A stretch of 57,215 nt of DNA from a virus, in IMG/VR virus record IMGVR_UViG_3300027791_000026, positions 1 through 57,215 of that record; one strand, 5' to 3'. Within the stretch, counting starts at the first letter, position 1. Each line of letters starts with the position of its first letter. Made by a program: the position numbers and the translations under genes. The notes beneath the pieces were generated by a model. That model saw only the letters and a program-made list of their open reading frames with translations, made no database searches and was not told the origin of the DNA. This document shows, piece after piece, positions 1-8,321 of the stretch.

Positions 1-652
1 TATGAGTGTCTTCATCATCATCGTCTTCGTCGTCTTCTTCAGCTTCTTCAAAGCTTTCAAATCCATTTTCTTCCATTTCAGCAGAATAATCTTCTTCACC
101 ATCTGCATCATCGTCGCCATCTTCTTCTTCGCCCATTGCTGCTTGAAGCATGTCGCAAAGTGACTTGGCCATATCACGATCTAACGTGATTGTAACTTCG
201 TCTGATTCGGTGTCTGCTACTTCGGTATCAATACCAAGCGCATCCAATTCTTGTGTTTCTTGATCTGAGTGCATTTCTTCACCCATAACGTTTTCAAAGA
301 GTTTGTCAAAAGTTGATTTCATATTATTATTTATACTCTCTTTTACCTTTTTCTCTAGTTTTTTATTTTTTTTGTTATATTCTTGTGAAGAATATATCTC
401 ACTATTATATAATTCATCTTCTACTCCGTTATGTTTAGGGTCTATAACGTTGCCATATATTTCTCCTTTATCAGCATTTTCTGGACCAGAACTATTATCA
501 TTAGCAAAGCCATGTTTAACATCGTTAGGCTTAGCAGGTGGTTTACCCGGTTTAGTACCCATTTTAGCTGCTTTTTCACCTGGTGCATTTTCAGATAAAA
601 TATTGTTATTATATGTATTCCATATTTCGGTTAGAGTATTTGATCTTGACAT
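1..652 (-). CDS. Acidic scaffold/prohead-core-like protein (3' end outside window)
   Basis: The frame is open from the ATG at 652 leftward to the window edge (217 codons seen), so the C-terminus is missing. In order the protein has an amphipathic N-terminal segment (residues 6-21, TLTEIWNTYNNNILSE), a Gly/Pro/Lys-rich linker, a strongly basic helix near 95-108, a second amphipathic segment after Met111 (MKSTFDKLFENVMGEE), and from about residue 170 an almost pure Asp/Glu tail. Such charge-segregated, low-complexity proteins next to the terminase in T4-like phages are typically prohead core or scaffold components. The ILSE-N step resembles the (L/I)-x-E site cut by T4 prohead protease, which would fit a cleavable capsid-targeting peptide; this is inference. 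The start was chosen because TATAAATA lies 5 nt upstream. Met111 is a possible internal start. No catalytic motif is visible. Confidence 0.6.
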   Translation of the reverse strand, partial: MSRSNTLTEIWNTYNNNILSENAPGEKAAKMGTKPGKPPAKPNDVKHGFANDNSSGPENADKGEIYGNVIDPKHNGVEDELYNSEIYSSQEYNKKNKKLEKKVKESINNNMKSTFDKLFENVMGEEMHSDQETQELDALGIDTEVADTESDEVTITLDRDMAKSLCDMLQAAMGEEEDGDDDADGEEDYSAEMEENGFESFEEAEEDDEDDDDEDTH

Positions 653-666
653 GTAAATATTTATAG
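653..666. promoter_or_regulatory. Divergent late promoter shared by scaffold-like gene and terminase
   Basis: Only 18 bp separate the two divergent start codons. The minus strand reads TATAAATA (665-658) then TTTAC then the ATG at 652. The plus strand reads TAAATA (654-659) with an 11-nt gap to the ATG at 671, so the rightward mRNA would have a leader of only a few nt. The block is nearly palindromic. Confidence 0.65.
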
Positions 667-670
667 CAAA

Positions 671-2356
671 ATGCATAAAGATAAACAAAATTACATGAAC
701 AATCCAAATCTACCCACAAACAGGGCTGAATTTGAATATACTCCAGCGATGGTAAAAGAGTTAAAAAAATGCGAAAAAAATATTTTGCATTTTGCCGAAA
801 AGTTTTTTTATATAATATCATTAGATGAAGGTAAGAAAACTATTGACCTACATTATTGTCAAAAAAGAGCTTTACGTAAAATGCGAGATAATAGATTTTT
901 TATATTATTAGCTTCAAGACAGATTGGTAAGACAACAATGATGACAATATATGCTTTATGGGTTGCATGCTTTAATAATGATCAACGCATACTTATTGTA
1001 GCTAATAAAGAAGGTACTGCATTAGAAATAATGAGTAGAATTAGATTAGCATATGAAGAATTACCTAATTGGTTAAAACCTGGTGTAAAAGAATACGGTA
1101 AAACATCTATTGTACTAGCCAACGGTACAAGAATAGGCATATCTACTACTACTGGTACAGCAGCTCGTGGTCAATCAGTCAATTGTTTAATACTTGACGA
1201 GTTAGCCTTTATCGAACCTCATTTAGTAGATGATTTCTGGAAATCAGTGTATCCTATCGTTTCATCGTCAAAAAAATCGAAAATTTTTATAGCATCTACT
1301 GCTAATGGTACAGATAATTTATTTTATAAGTTATATTCAGGTGCTGAATCGTCTGAAAACGGGTGGGCCTCTGATAAAATTTTGTGGAATGAAATACCTG
1401 GTAGAAATGAAAAATGGAAACTAGAAACTATTAATAGCATTGGTAGCTTTGAAGCCTTTCAGCAAGAATTTAACTGCGAGTTTATCTCTAATAGTGAAAG
1501 TTCTTTGGATAATGAGTTGTTCGAAAAATTAAAGAGTAAGACTAATGAACCTAAATTTGTTTTTGATGATGGTAAATATCTTTTATGGGATGAACCTAAA
1601 GAAGATAGAATATATGTAGTAAGTGTAGATACTAGTGAAGGTTTAGGTAAAGATGCTTCTGTTGTACAAGTTTTAGATTATACCGATCTTACCCATATCA
1701 ATCAAGTTGCAGTTTACCATAATAGTGAAATATCACCATATAATTTTACTGAAAAAGTCCACGAAATATTGCAACATTGGGGAAACCCTTTAGTTTGTGT
1801 TGAAAGGAATAATAGCGGAGGTCAGATAGTTGATATTTTAAAAAATACTCACGATTATGAAAATATAGTTTCGTGGGGGAGTGCAGTAGCAAATAGAAAA
1901 AAACAGCAACTAGGTATTATATCCCACACTAATACTAAATATAAAGCGGTAACTAATATGAGGTACTGGATAAATGAGCTTGAATCAGTACAAATAAATG
2001 ATTCAAGGACCGTAAAGGAGTTAAAAAACTATGTGAAAGCTCCAAATGGTACATGGAATGCAAAGAAGGGGTATCACGATGATTTAGTCACCTCACTGAT
2101 GTGGAACCTTGTAATATTAATTGATGACATGGTTGAACAATATTTTGAAGTAATAAAAAGAGACACAAATAATAGACCTTTAGAGTTACAACAAATGGAT
2201 TTTGGTATTAAATATTTTATGAACCCGACTTCTTTATATACAAATGAAAAATCAGGTTTATCCAATACACTACCAGTTATTATAGGCAACGCTTCAAATA
2301 CAGATAGTGAAATAGATAATTTACAAACACAAGGTTATAAAATATGGCAGCAATAA
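671..2356 (+). CDS. Terminase large subunit, T4 gp17-like
   Basis: ATP-driven DNA packaging motor and headful nuclease that docks at the portal of the prohead. The N-terminal ATPase has Walker A at residues 81-90 (ASRQIGKTTM), Walker B at 172-178 with D176-E177 (CLILDEL) and the coupling motif STANGT at 209-214. The C-terminal RNase H-like nuclease shows its acidic residues in VVSVDTSEG (D320), CVERN (E378) and GYHDD (about 468-471). At 561 residues it is slightly shorter than T4 gp17 (610). A second in-frame ATG at 695 is possible. The 3' end overlaps the next gene by 13 nt. Large-terminase identity is very secure; the closest subfamily is not resolved here. Confidence 0.96.
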   Translation: MHKDKQNYMNNPNLPTNRAEFEYTPAMVKELKKCEKNILHFAEKFFYIISLDEGKKTIDLHYCQKRALRKMRDNRFFILLASRQIGKTTMMTIYALWVACFNNDQRILIVANKEGTALEIMSRIRLAYEELPNWLKPGVKEYGKTSIVLANGTRIGISTTTGTAARGQSVNCLILDELAFIEPHLVDDFWKSVYPIVSSSKKSKIFIASTANGTDNLFYKLYSGAESSENGWASDKILWNEIPGRNEKWKLETINSIGSFEAFQQEFNCEFISNSESSLDNELFEKLKSKTNEPKFVFDDGKYLLWDEPKEDRIYVVSVDTSEGLGKDASVVQVLDYTDLTHINQVAVYHNSEISPYNFTEKVHEILQHWGNPLVCVERNNSGGQIVDILKNTHDYENIVSWGSAVANRKKQQLGIISHTNTKYKAVTNMRYWINELESVQINDSRTVKELKNYVKAPNGTWNAKKGYHDDLVTSLMWNLVILIDDMVEQYFEVIKRDTNNRPLELQQMDFGIKYFMNPTSLYTNEKSGLSNTLPVIIGNASNTDSEIDNLQTQGYKIWQQ

Positions 2357-2958
2357 ATCAATCACAGTTTAATAAAAGTAGATTAGATAAGTTTTTACTT
2401 ATATTAAATTTACCACCTGTTCTTAAAGATATAAGTAAAAAAGATCTTGGTAGTCGAGATAATAAGGTTGTTATAGAAAATAGCTTACAATTTTCAGTAT
2501 ATGGAGCCGTTGTACCATCTGTTACAGTACCTGCAGAAGATCTTTATTATGGAGGACAAACCCTTAAAATATCTAAACATACAAGACCTGTTTATGAAAA
2601 CGTTCGAGTAAATTTTACTATAGATAATGAATTTAATAATTATTGGGTTTTATATAAATGGTTAGATTTACTTAACGATGAAGAATTATCTAAATTTAAT
2701 GGTAAGGATATAGCTGATACAGTTAAAATGGAACCGGTAAATAATACAACCGGTAAAAGTTTAAGTCCGCAATCATTGTACCAAGCTGATATAACTTTAT
2801 TAGCGTTAGATGAGTTTGATAAAAGTAAAGTAAAATTTGTATATACAAAAGCTTTTCCAATTAGTTTAGGAGGGTTAAATTTTAATTATAGAACTGCTGG
2901 AGAAATTGAAACTACCTTTGAATTTGCATTTTCACAATTGAAAGTTGAACTACTTTAG
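2344..2958 (+). CDS. Tail-tube-like structural protein (gp19/gp54-type fold)
   Basis: A 204-residue protein whose start overlaps the end of the terminase gene. The central segment (PAEDLYYGGQTLKISKHTRP, then VYENVRVNFTIDNEF) and the closing ETTFEFAFSQLKVEL strand follow the beta-sandwich pattern of T4-like tube proteins: a conserved Pro-rich loop after strand 3 and a final strand of alternating hydrophobics. It is distinct from the major tube gene at 6088. The extra tube-fold protein may be a tail terminator or neck-proximal ring, or a baseplate tube starter. The fold assignment is by pattern only; the role is inferred from the location between terminase and sheath. Confidence 0.55.
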   Translation: MAAINQSQFNKSRLDKFLLILNLPPVLKDISKKDLGSRDNKVVIENSLQFSVYGAVVPSVTVPAEDLYYGGQTLKISKHTRPVYENVRVNFTIDNEFNNYWVLYKWLDLLNDEELSKFNGKDIADTVKMEPVNNTTGKSLSPQSLYQADITLLALDEFDKSKVKFVYTKAFPISLGGLNFNYRTAGEIETTFEFAFSQLKVELL

Positions 2959-3002
2959 TCTATATTTATAATTTCATTTAAAAAAAATAGCATTAAAACC
3001 AT

Positions 3003-3008
3003 TAAATA
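3003..3008 (+). promoter_or_regulatory. Late promoter box of sheath gene
   Basis: TAAATA, 5-nt gap (ATTGT), then the sheath ATG at 3014. There is no Shine-Dalgarno sequence. Confidence 0.7.
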
Positions 3009-3013
3009 ATTGT

Positions 3014-5413
3014 ATGCGTACGATACAATCTCCAGGGGTAGAAATAAAAGAAATCGATTTAAGTTTGAGACCTGTTTTTCCAACAGGTACAAACATTATG
3101 GTTGCAGGTTATTCTGATAAAGGACCAACAGATGAAGTTATTCAAGTAACTAGTCAAAGTGAATTTGAACAAATTTACGGGGTTCCAACCACCCCGGCTG
3201 AAAGATATTTTTATCATACAGTAAGACCATTATTTCAATCTCCAGCTAATATTTTAACATATAGATTACCATATGGAACAGAATCCGGTAACGGTTTTGG
3301 TAATGATTACGGTGTTTTAGCCTACCCGGTAAGTGCCATTAATATTGGTAATACAGTAACAGGTGGAGGTGACATTGTATATGGAGGTGGTCTTAGAACA
3401 TTAAACCAATCACCATCTGGTGTAATGTATACACTTGGTAAACCGAAACATTTCTCCTTAACACAAAAGCAATATAATCAGATTTTACAAAAAGATGGTT
3501 TCGATTTTAGTAATATAGGTACTAAAGCAGAAGAATTATCTTCATTTGAAACTTTAGGTAGAGCAGGTTTATTAATCCTTAATAAAGGTCAAACAACTAT
3601 TGATGAAAAGTACCAAGGTTTTTATGTTGGTGCAGTCGATAACACTAATCTTAACCCTGCAACAGACTTTGACGGTATTTTAAATACAAAAACAATTGGA
3701 CAGTCAGCTGCAGTTACGTCAAATTATCTATCGTTACCATCAAGTAGATTAGACTTTACTTTATCGTCAATATCTGACAATAATACAAGTACTTTTGGTC
3801 AAGAAGATGATAGTGTTTCAGAAATAATGGAAAATCTTAGTAAATTTGATATTGCTACTAATGATTTTGATGATACTGTTTCATTAGGTTTATTTAAACT
3901 TAGACAATCACCATTCTCACCCGATACAATTAAATTAAATTACGCATTAAGTGAAACGTATGTCGGTTCATTTGATAGTTTTAGACAAATTAATACATCT
4001 GATGGAGGTACCCCAGTAAGCTTTTATTTAGATACAAAAGAAAATGATTCACCAAATGTGCAGATCTTAACTAATAAGTTTATATCACATGCAGAAGATG
4101 GTGGTACTTGGTTAGATATTAATGGTAAGCCTTCCAATAAAGTAAGATTTACATCAACTAAATTCTCAACAGATGCTAGTGGTATTAAGAATATAGAGAC
4201 GTTATCAGCTTCATATGGTGCTACAACAACAGCTGAAGCGGCGGCGTTATCAGCTTCATTGGTACAAACAACGAACCAACTCGGTGCCGCGGATAGTTTA
4301 TTCCCACTAGGTTCATATGCAAGTCAAGATGCTAAAACTAAGGAGCTTGGTAGTATTCCAGCGAAACTTGATAGATTATTCGATACAGTCGAAAATATTG
4401 ACTTATTTGATATCGATCTAACCTTAGATGGTGGTATTAGTACTATTAATGCAGTTTCTGAATTCTTAGAAAGAACAGGTCAAGGTAAGTATTTTGATGA
4501 TACAGCATCGATTTCAGCTTTCGACGGTTTCTATACATCAGATATTGTTAATAATTTAACAACTGAGGCAAAAGCGTTCAGAAGTGATTGGAAAACAATC
4601 TTTGATAGGTTTGCAGAATTTGCAGAGAAACGTAGAAAAGATCATATGTTTGTTGCTGACTTACCGAAACCAATTTTTATAAAAGGTAAGAGTTTCTTAA
4701 CTTTAGATGATCCTAATAAAAACTTCTCACTCAATATACTTAAACCAATTCAAGCTCATACAAGTATTGTTAATACAAGTTATGCAGCAACTTATGCTCA
4801 ATGGGCACAGGTTTATGATCCATATTTAGATGACCAGTGTTACGTACCATTCTCAGGTTTTGCTGGAGCAGCAATGGCCAATACAGATGCTAATTTCCAA
4901 CCATGGTTTGCACCAGCTGGATTTACTAGAGGTATTGTAACTGGTGTTAATGATCTTGCATTATACCCTAAACAGAAGCAAAGAGATCAACTCTATAAGA
5001 TATCTACTAATCCAGTAGCATTCTTCCCAGGAGAAGGATTTGTAATATTTGGTCAGAAGACATTACTCAAGAAGCCAAGTGCATTTGATAGAATTAATGT
5101 AAGACGTTTATTCTTGAATCTAGAAAAAGCTACTAGGCAGACAGTTAAGTATTTTGTTTTTGAACCTAATACATTACTAACCCGCACAAGAGTGTTGAAT
5201 ACATTAACGCCGATTTTTGATAATGCTAAAAACACAGAAGGGGTTTATGATTTCTTAGTAGTTTGTGATGAAAGGAATAATACACCAACTGTAATTGACC
5301 AAAACGAGCTTATTGTTGATATATATCTCAAACCAGTAAGAGCTGCAGAATTTATTTTAGTTAATTTCTACGCAACCAAAACTGGAGCTGATTTCAATGA
5401 ATTAGTTGGTTAA
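3014..5413 (+). CDS. Contractile tail sheath protein, gp18-like
   Basis: Subunit of the contractile sheath that surrounds the tail tube and drives genome injection. The N-terminus (SPGVEIKEIDLS, residues 6-17) and the C-terminal module (VDIYLKPVRAAEFILVNFYATK split by variable residues, about 765-790) are the conserved interlocking arms of myovirus sheath proteins, and GFAGAAMANTD near 615-625 is the usual inner-core loop. At 799 residues it is larger than T4 gp18 (659); the extra length lies in the middle (about 110-500), rich in Ser/Thr/Asp, probably surface-exposed protrusion domains. It has only two cysteines. It begins its own late transcription unit. Confidence 0.95.
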   Translation: MRTIQSPGVEIKEIDLSLRPVFPTGTNIMVAGYSDKGPTDEVIQVTSQSEFEQIYGVPTTPAERYFYHTVRPLFQSPANILTYRLPYGTESGNGFGNDYGVLAYPVSAINIGNTVTGGGDIVYGGGLRTLNQSPSGVMYTLGKPKHFSLTQKQYNQILQKDGFDFSNIGTKAEELSSFETLGRAGLLILNKGQTTIDEKYQGFYVGAVDNTNLNPATDFDGILNTKTIGQSAAVTSNYLSLPSSRLDFTLSSISDNNTSTFGQEDDSVSEIMENLSKFDIATNDFDDTVSLGLFKLRQSPFSPDTIKLNYALSETYVGSFDSFRQINTSDGGTPVSFYLDTKENDSPNVQILTNKFISHAEDGGTWLDINGKPSNKVRFTSTKFSTDASGIKNIETLSASYGATTTAEAAALSASLVQTTNQLGAADSLFPLGSYASQDAKTKELGSIPAKLDRLFDTVENIDLFDIDLTLDGGISTINAVSEFLERTGQGKYFDDTASISAFDGFYTSDIVNNLTTEAKAFRSDWKTIFDRFAEFAEKRRKDHMFVADLPKPIFIKGKSFLTLDDPNKNFSLNILKPIQAHTSIVNTSYAATYAQWAQVYDPYLDDQCYVPFSGFAGAAMANTDANFQPWFAPAGFTRGIVTGVNDLALYPKQKQRDQLYKISTNPVAFFPGEGFVIFGQKTLLKKPSAFDRINVRRLFLNLEKATRQTVKYFVFEPNTLLTRTRVLNTLTPIFDNAKNTEGVYDFLVVCDERNNTPTVIDQNELIVDIYLKPVRAAEFILVNFYATKTGADFNELVG

Positions 5414-5425
5414 ACATTTATAGTT

Positions 5426-5433
5426 TATAAATA
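5426..5433 (+). promoter_or_regulatory. Late promoter box (full TATAAATA)
   Basis: TATAAATA, the T4 late consensus, 5 nt (TTATT) before the ATG at 5439. Confidence 0.75.
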
Positions 5434-5438
5434 TTATT

Positions 5439-6065
5439 ATGCCAGATACTAAATTAACAGATTTAGAGATAGTAACTCAACCTAAAAATGGAGATATATT
5501 ATATATCGTCGATATTAATAACGATGCGTCGAAACAAATAACTTATAATAACCTAGTAGGTACTAAAATAACTAGTTTAAGTACATCATTTGATAATCTT
5601 AGTGGTGGTTTAATAGTTGATATAGAAGCTAATACCACTAATATTACAACTGCTCAGAATGATATAGTTATTCATTCTACTGATATAAATACACTAAGTA
5701 CTATAACTGGTACATTGTCAACCAAGGTTGCCGAAGTTAGCGCAATGGCTCTTGATTCTGGTTTACTTAGTACAGTAGATGCTAATACATTTAGTTTTGG
5801 TACTGCCATGACGGTAAGTTCAGCAACACCGGTAACACAGCATATAACAACTTTTAATACTGATATCGGTCATATGGGTTCAATAGGTTTAAGTGCATTA
5901 GGTGGTTTAAGCGGGCTACAAACGAATTTTTATCCTATAAGTGCTAATGCATTTGAATTATTATTATTTTCTAGACCTAACGATGATAGAACTATTACAA
6001 TACCTGCAAATACAGTTTTCACGTATTATGTAAAAAAGAATATTTACGGATTTCCAACATCCTAA
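5439..6065 (+). CDS. Small fibre/whisker-like protein with docking-type N-terminus
   Basis: A 208-residue protein between sheath and tube genes. The N-terminus (KLTDLEIVTQPKNGDILYIV, then KQITYNNLVG) matches the docking motif of phage fibres in which a DL turn is followed by a hydrophobic strand and a T/K-I-T strand. Residues about 45-115 are Ser/Thr/Asn-rich with spaced Ile/Leu (ITSLSTSF, DINTLSTITGTLSTK), as in a trimeric coiled coil. The C-terminus forms a small beta-rich tip (RTITIPANTVFTYYVKK). Placing a fibre-like gene inside the sheath-tube block is unusual; a collar whisker or sheath-attached decoration is possible. The function is inferred. Confidence 0.5.
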   Translation: MPDTKLTDLEIVTQPKNGDILYIVDINNDASKQITYNNLVGTKITSLSTSFDNLSGGLIVDIEANTTNITTAQNDIVIHSTDINTLSTITGTLSTKVAEVSAMALDSGLLSTVDANTFSFGTAMTVSSATPVTQHITTFNTDIGHMGSIGLSALGGLSGLQTNFYPISANAFELLLFSRPNDDRTITIPANTVFTYYVKKNIYGFPTS

Positions 6066-6076
6066 CTAACCTAGAT

Positions 6077-6082
6077 TAAATA
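6077..6082 (+). promoter_or_regulatory. Late promoter box of tail tube gene
   Basis: TAAATA, 5 nt (ATTAT), ATG at 6088. Confidence 0.72.
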
Positions 6083-6087
6083 ATTAT

Positions 6088-6633
6088 ATGGCAGACACAA
6101 CACAAACAATTCAAGGTTTTTATACACAAGCACAAGCTAAGGATTTTGCTAGGAATAATCTATTTAGAGTTTTAAATGTCAATTTTGGAGGCGGCACTGA
6201 AGTATCATTTGATGAATCAGATTTAGTCTATGCTACTACAGCTGAATTACCAGGTAAAACAATTGGTAATGTAGCAGTACCTTACATGGGTTTAAATTTT
6301 AATGTACCAGGTACAGTCACATATGATAACAGTGAAGGGTATACATTAACTTTTAGATCAGATGAATCTCATAATTTAAGAGAAAAATTCTTACAGGTTC
6401 AAGCAGATACTTTCGACGATGAAGATAGTACAGGTAACTATTTTATGCCAACAGCTGATGCAGTTATTGATTTAGTACTTTTAAATAAGGAATTAGATAG
6501 AGTGGCTCAATATCAATTAGTAGGTTGTTCTATCCGGAATGTAGGTCCTCAATCATATGATTCTACTGGCACTGGTGAGGTTGTTACATTTACAGCTACC
6601 GTTGCATATCATTACTTTAGAAAGACAGCATAA
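6088..6633 (+). CDS. Major tail tube protein, gp19-like
   Basis: Forms the inner tube rings through which DNA passes. The 181-residue length is close to T4 gp19 (163). Hallmarks are ARNNLFRVLNVNF (about 23-35), the ELPGKTIGNVAVPYMG loop (about 53-68), TVTYDNSEGYTLTFRSDE (about 76-94) and the final strand pattern VVTFTATVAYHYF. It lies in its own late unit and is followed by a strong terminator, as expected for a highly expressed tube gene. Confidence 0.92.
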   Translation: MADTTQTIQGFYTQAQAKDFARNNLFRVLNVNFGGGTEVSFDESDLVYATTAELPGKTIGNVAVPYMGLNFNVPGTVTYDNSEGYTLTFRSDESHNLREKFLQVQADTFDDEDSTGNYFMPTADAVIDLVLLNKELDRVAQYQLVGCSIRNVGPQSYDSTGTGEVVTFTATVAYHYFRKTA

Positions 6634-6655
6634 CATATAAAAAAGATCTAAATTC

Positions 6656-6681
6656 AAAAGCTCTCTTTGAGAGCTTTTTTT
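6656..6681 (+). terminator. Rho-independent terminator after tail tube gene
   Basis: A 10-bp perfect stem (AAAAGCTCTC / GAGAGCTTTT) with a TTT loop is followed by more T. It sits 22 bp after the tube stop codon and directly before the next late promoter box. Confidence 0.88.
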
Positions 6682-6686
6682 ATGCA

Positions 6687-6692
6687 TAAATA
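6687..6692 (+). promoter_or_regulatory. Late promoter box
   Basis: TAAATA (preceded by A), 5 nt (TTATT), ATG at 6698. Confidence 0.72.
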
Positions 6693-6697
6693 TTATT

Positions 6698-7549
6698 ATG
6701 CCAGGTATTTTAAATTCTATAAACAATGCTGTACAAAGTATTGGTAATAAAGCAAATAGTCTTGTAGGTGGTTCATTAGCTCAACCTGGTTTAAGTTTAT
6801 TTGGTACTAATTTACCATTTACACCTTTAATTAGTTTTAGAGATAGATTTTTAGATAGTTTAGATCAATGGAATACATCTATACCATTAAACACTCAGTT
6901 TATTGTTCTAATCGATAATTTTCCACTAGGTTTAACTACTAACGTTTTACAAAATTTAGAACCAATTGTACAACGCACCGGGTTTGATATAAATTTACCT
7001 AAAGCAACTTTAACTAATTATAAAAATCAAGCTATAGTAGGTTGTATTTTTACAAATGGTTTTAATATAGGGGATGATAGTTTAGATTCGGCCGCAGCTA
7101 AAATTGAAAATAATCGAGGTTTTATACAAGGAACAATATTAAAAGATAGATCAGATTTCGCATCAAATAAATTTACCCTTAGTCTTAGAGAAACTAATTC
7201 ATCATTTGTAGATTTTGTAATAAGACCTTGGGTTATAATGGCATCACATTTTGGAATGGTAGCCAGGGATAAAAATAACCCTGCAGAGTTAATAAAAGAT
7301 CCAAAAGTTAATTTAACTGTAGTACAATATACAAGAAGTGATAAAGGTCTATCACAAATACCAAGAAAAACGTGGAGATTTTACAATTGCGTGCCTACTT
7401 CAGTAAGTACAAGAGATTATCAATATGGTGATACCGAAGATGTGAAAAATTTTGACACTCAATGGGTATATGACAGGTATGAAATTAGTAGTAACTTATA
7501 TTTAAATATAGGTGAGCTTATTAAAGCTATTAATCCGTTCCCTTTCTAA
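6698..7549 (+). CDS. Baseplate tail-tube initiator, gp54-like
   Basis: A 283-residue protein with a Gly/Asn-rich N-terminal leader (about 1-40) followed by a tube-like domain: FIVLIDNFP (about 68-76), the IVQRTGFDINLPKATL loop, SNKFTLSLRETNSSFVDFVIRPW split over about 157-180, and KTWRFYNCVPTSVSTRDY near 228-245. The FVIRPW segment and the FYNC-P-S pattern recur in T4-like gp54/gp48-type proteins that start the tube on the hub. It is the first gene of the late operon carrying the hub genes. Family is likely; the exact gp number is uncertain. Confidence 0.7.
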   Translation: MPGILNSINNAVQSIGNKANSLVGGSLAQPGLSLFGTNLPFTPLISFRDRFLDSLDQWNTSIPLNTQFIVLIDNFPLGLTTNVLQNLEPIVQRTGFDINLPKATLTNYKNQAIVGCIFTNGFNIGDDSLDSAAAKIENNRGFIQGTILKDRSDFASNKFTLSLRETNSSFVDFVIRPWVIMASHFGMVARDKNNPAELIKDPKVNLTVVQYTRSDKGLSQIPRKTWRFYNCVPTSVSTRDYQYGDTEDVKNFDTQWVYDRYEISSNLYLNIGELIKAINPFPF

Positions 7550-7550
7550 A

Positions 7551-8312
7551 ATGAATCAATATTTCTATGAAAGTTATGAAATAACTGAATTAAGTTATTT
7601 TGAATATAAAAATTTAGTAAAGAATTTATTTACCGACGACCCATGGGTATTAAATCAAGTTTTTAATAATACTATTAATAATGCAGTTAAAGGTAATAAA
7701 GAAATAGATATTTTTGATAAAGTAAAAATACTTTTATTTTTGAGATCGTTAACTTTAGGGGAAGATTTTGATATAACTTTTAAAGAAAAAAATTATAAAA
7801 TGAATATTAATTCAATTGTGAATAATATATCGATTAACAGTAACGAAATAGTTTCAGATAGGGTAACTTTTAAAAAATCAAATAGTTTTTATGTTGAAAA
7901 TTTATTAAATGAAGTGATTATATCAATTGAAAAAATAGTTTTAGATAACGATGAAATAAATTTTTCTAAATTAACTAACGAACAAAAAGATATTATATTT
8001 AACGAAATTTCAGATTCTAACATATCTCAGATAGTAAATAGTATCGCTGATAATTTAAAACAAGATAATCTTAATTTATTTGATATGAACTTTAATTTAC
8101 ATAATGGAGATATTTTATATTTTTTTAAAAATATATTCAAAACTGATTTAAATAGTTTATATGATCTTGAATACGCATTAATAAAAAATTTAAATTTAAA
8201 TACCGTCGATTTTCAAAATTATTCTTTAAGTGAAATAAAAATTTTATTAAACAAACTAAAGGATGAATATAAAGATAATAAGCAGGGTGGTGTTCCCCAT
8301 AATCAAATGTAA
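7551..8312 (+). CDS. Baseplate hub assembly protein, gp26/gp51-like
   Basis: A 253-residue acidic, Asn/Ile-rich protein. I start it at the ATG at 7551, just after the previous stop codon, rather than at the upstream non-ATG codon. The segment FDKVKILLFLRSLTLGEDFD (about 52-71) matches the conserved D-(x)-(I/L)-(x)-L-(x)-LR core of the T4-like gp26/gp51 hub family. The neighbour at 8322 carries the same core, so the two are probably paralogues that assemble the hub together. It has no signal peptide or enzyme motif. Its TAA stop supplies the first bases of the next late promoter. Confidence 0.5.
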   Translation: MNQYFYESYEITELSYFEYKNLVKNLFTDDPWVLNQVFNNTINNAVKGNKEIDIFDKVKILLFLRSLTLGEDFDITFKEKNYKMNINSIVNNISINSNEIVSDRVTFKKSNSFYVENLLNEVIISIEKIVLDNDEINFSKLTNEQKDIIFNEISDSNISQIVNSIADNLKQDNLNLFDMNFNLHNGDILYFFKNIFKTDLNSLYDLEYALIKNLNLNTVDFQNYSLSEIKILLNKLKDEYKDNKQGGVPHNQM

Positions 8313-8315
8313 ATA
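8310..8315 (+). promoter_or_regulatory. Late promoter box fused to stop codon
   Basis: TAAATA whose first three bases are the stop codon of the 7551 gene; 6 nt (TTTCAA) to the ATG at 8322. Confidence 0.68.
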
Positions 8316-8321
8316 TTTCAA

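Noticed and set aside
303-656. Rightward 117-codon frame rich in Phe, Leu and Ser
   Set aside because: It is the opposite strand of the acidic scaffold-like gene; its hydrophobic run is the complement of low-complexity Lys/Asn/Glu codons, and it lacks a promoter box.
7512-7550. Upstream non-ATG start for the hub protein at 7551
   Set aside because: It lies inside the gp54-like gene; the ATG at 7551 directly follows that gene's stop codon.
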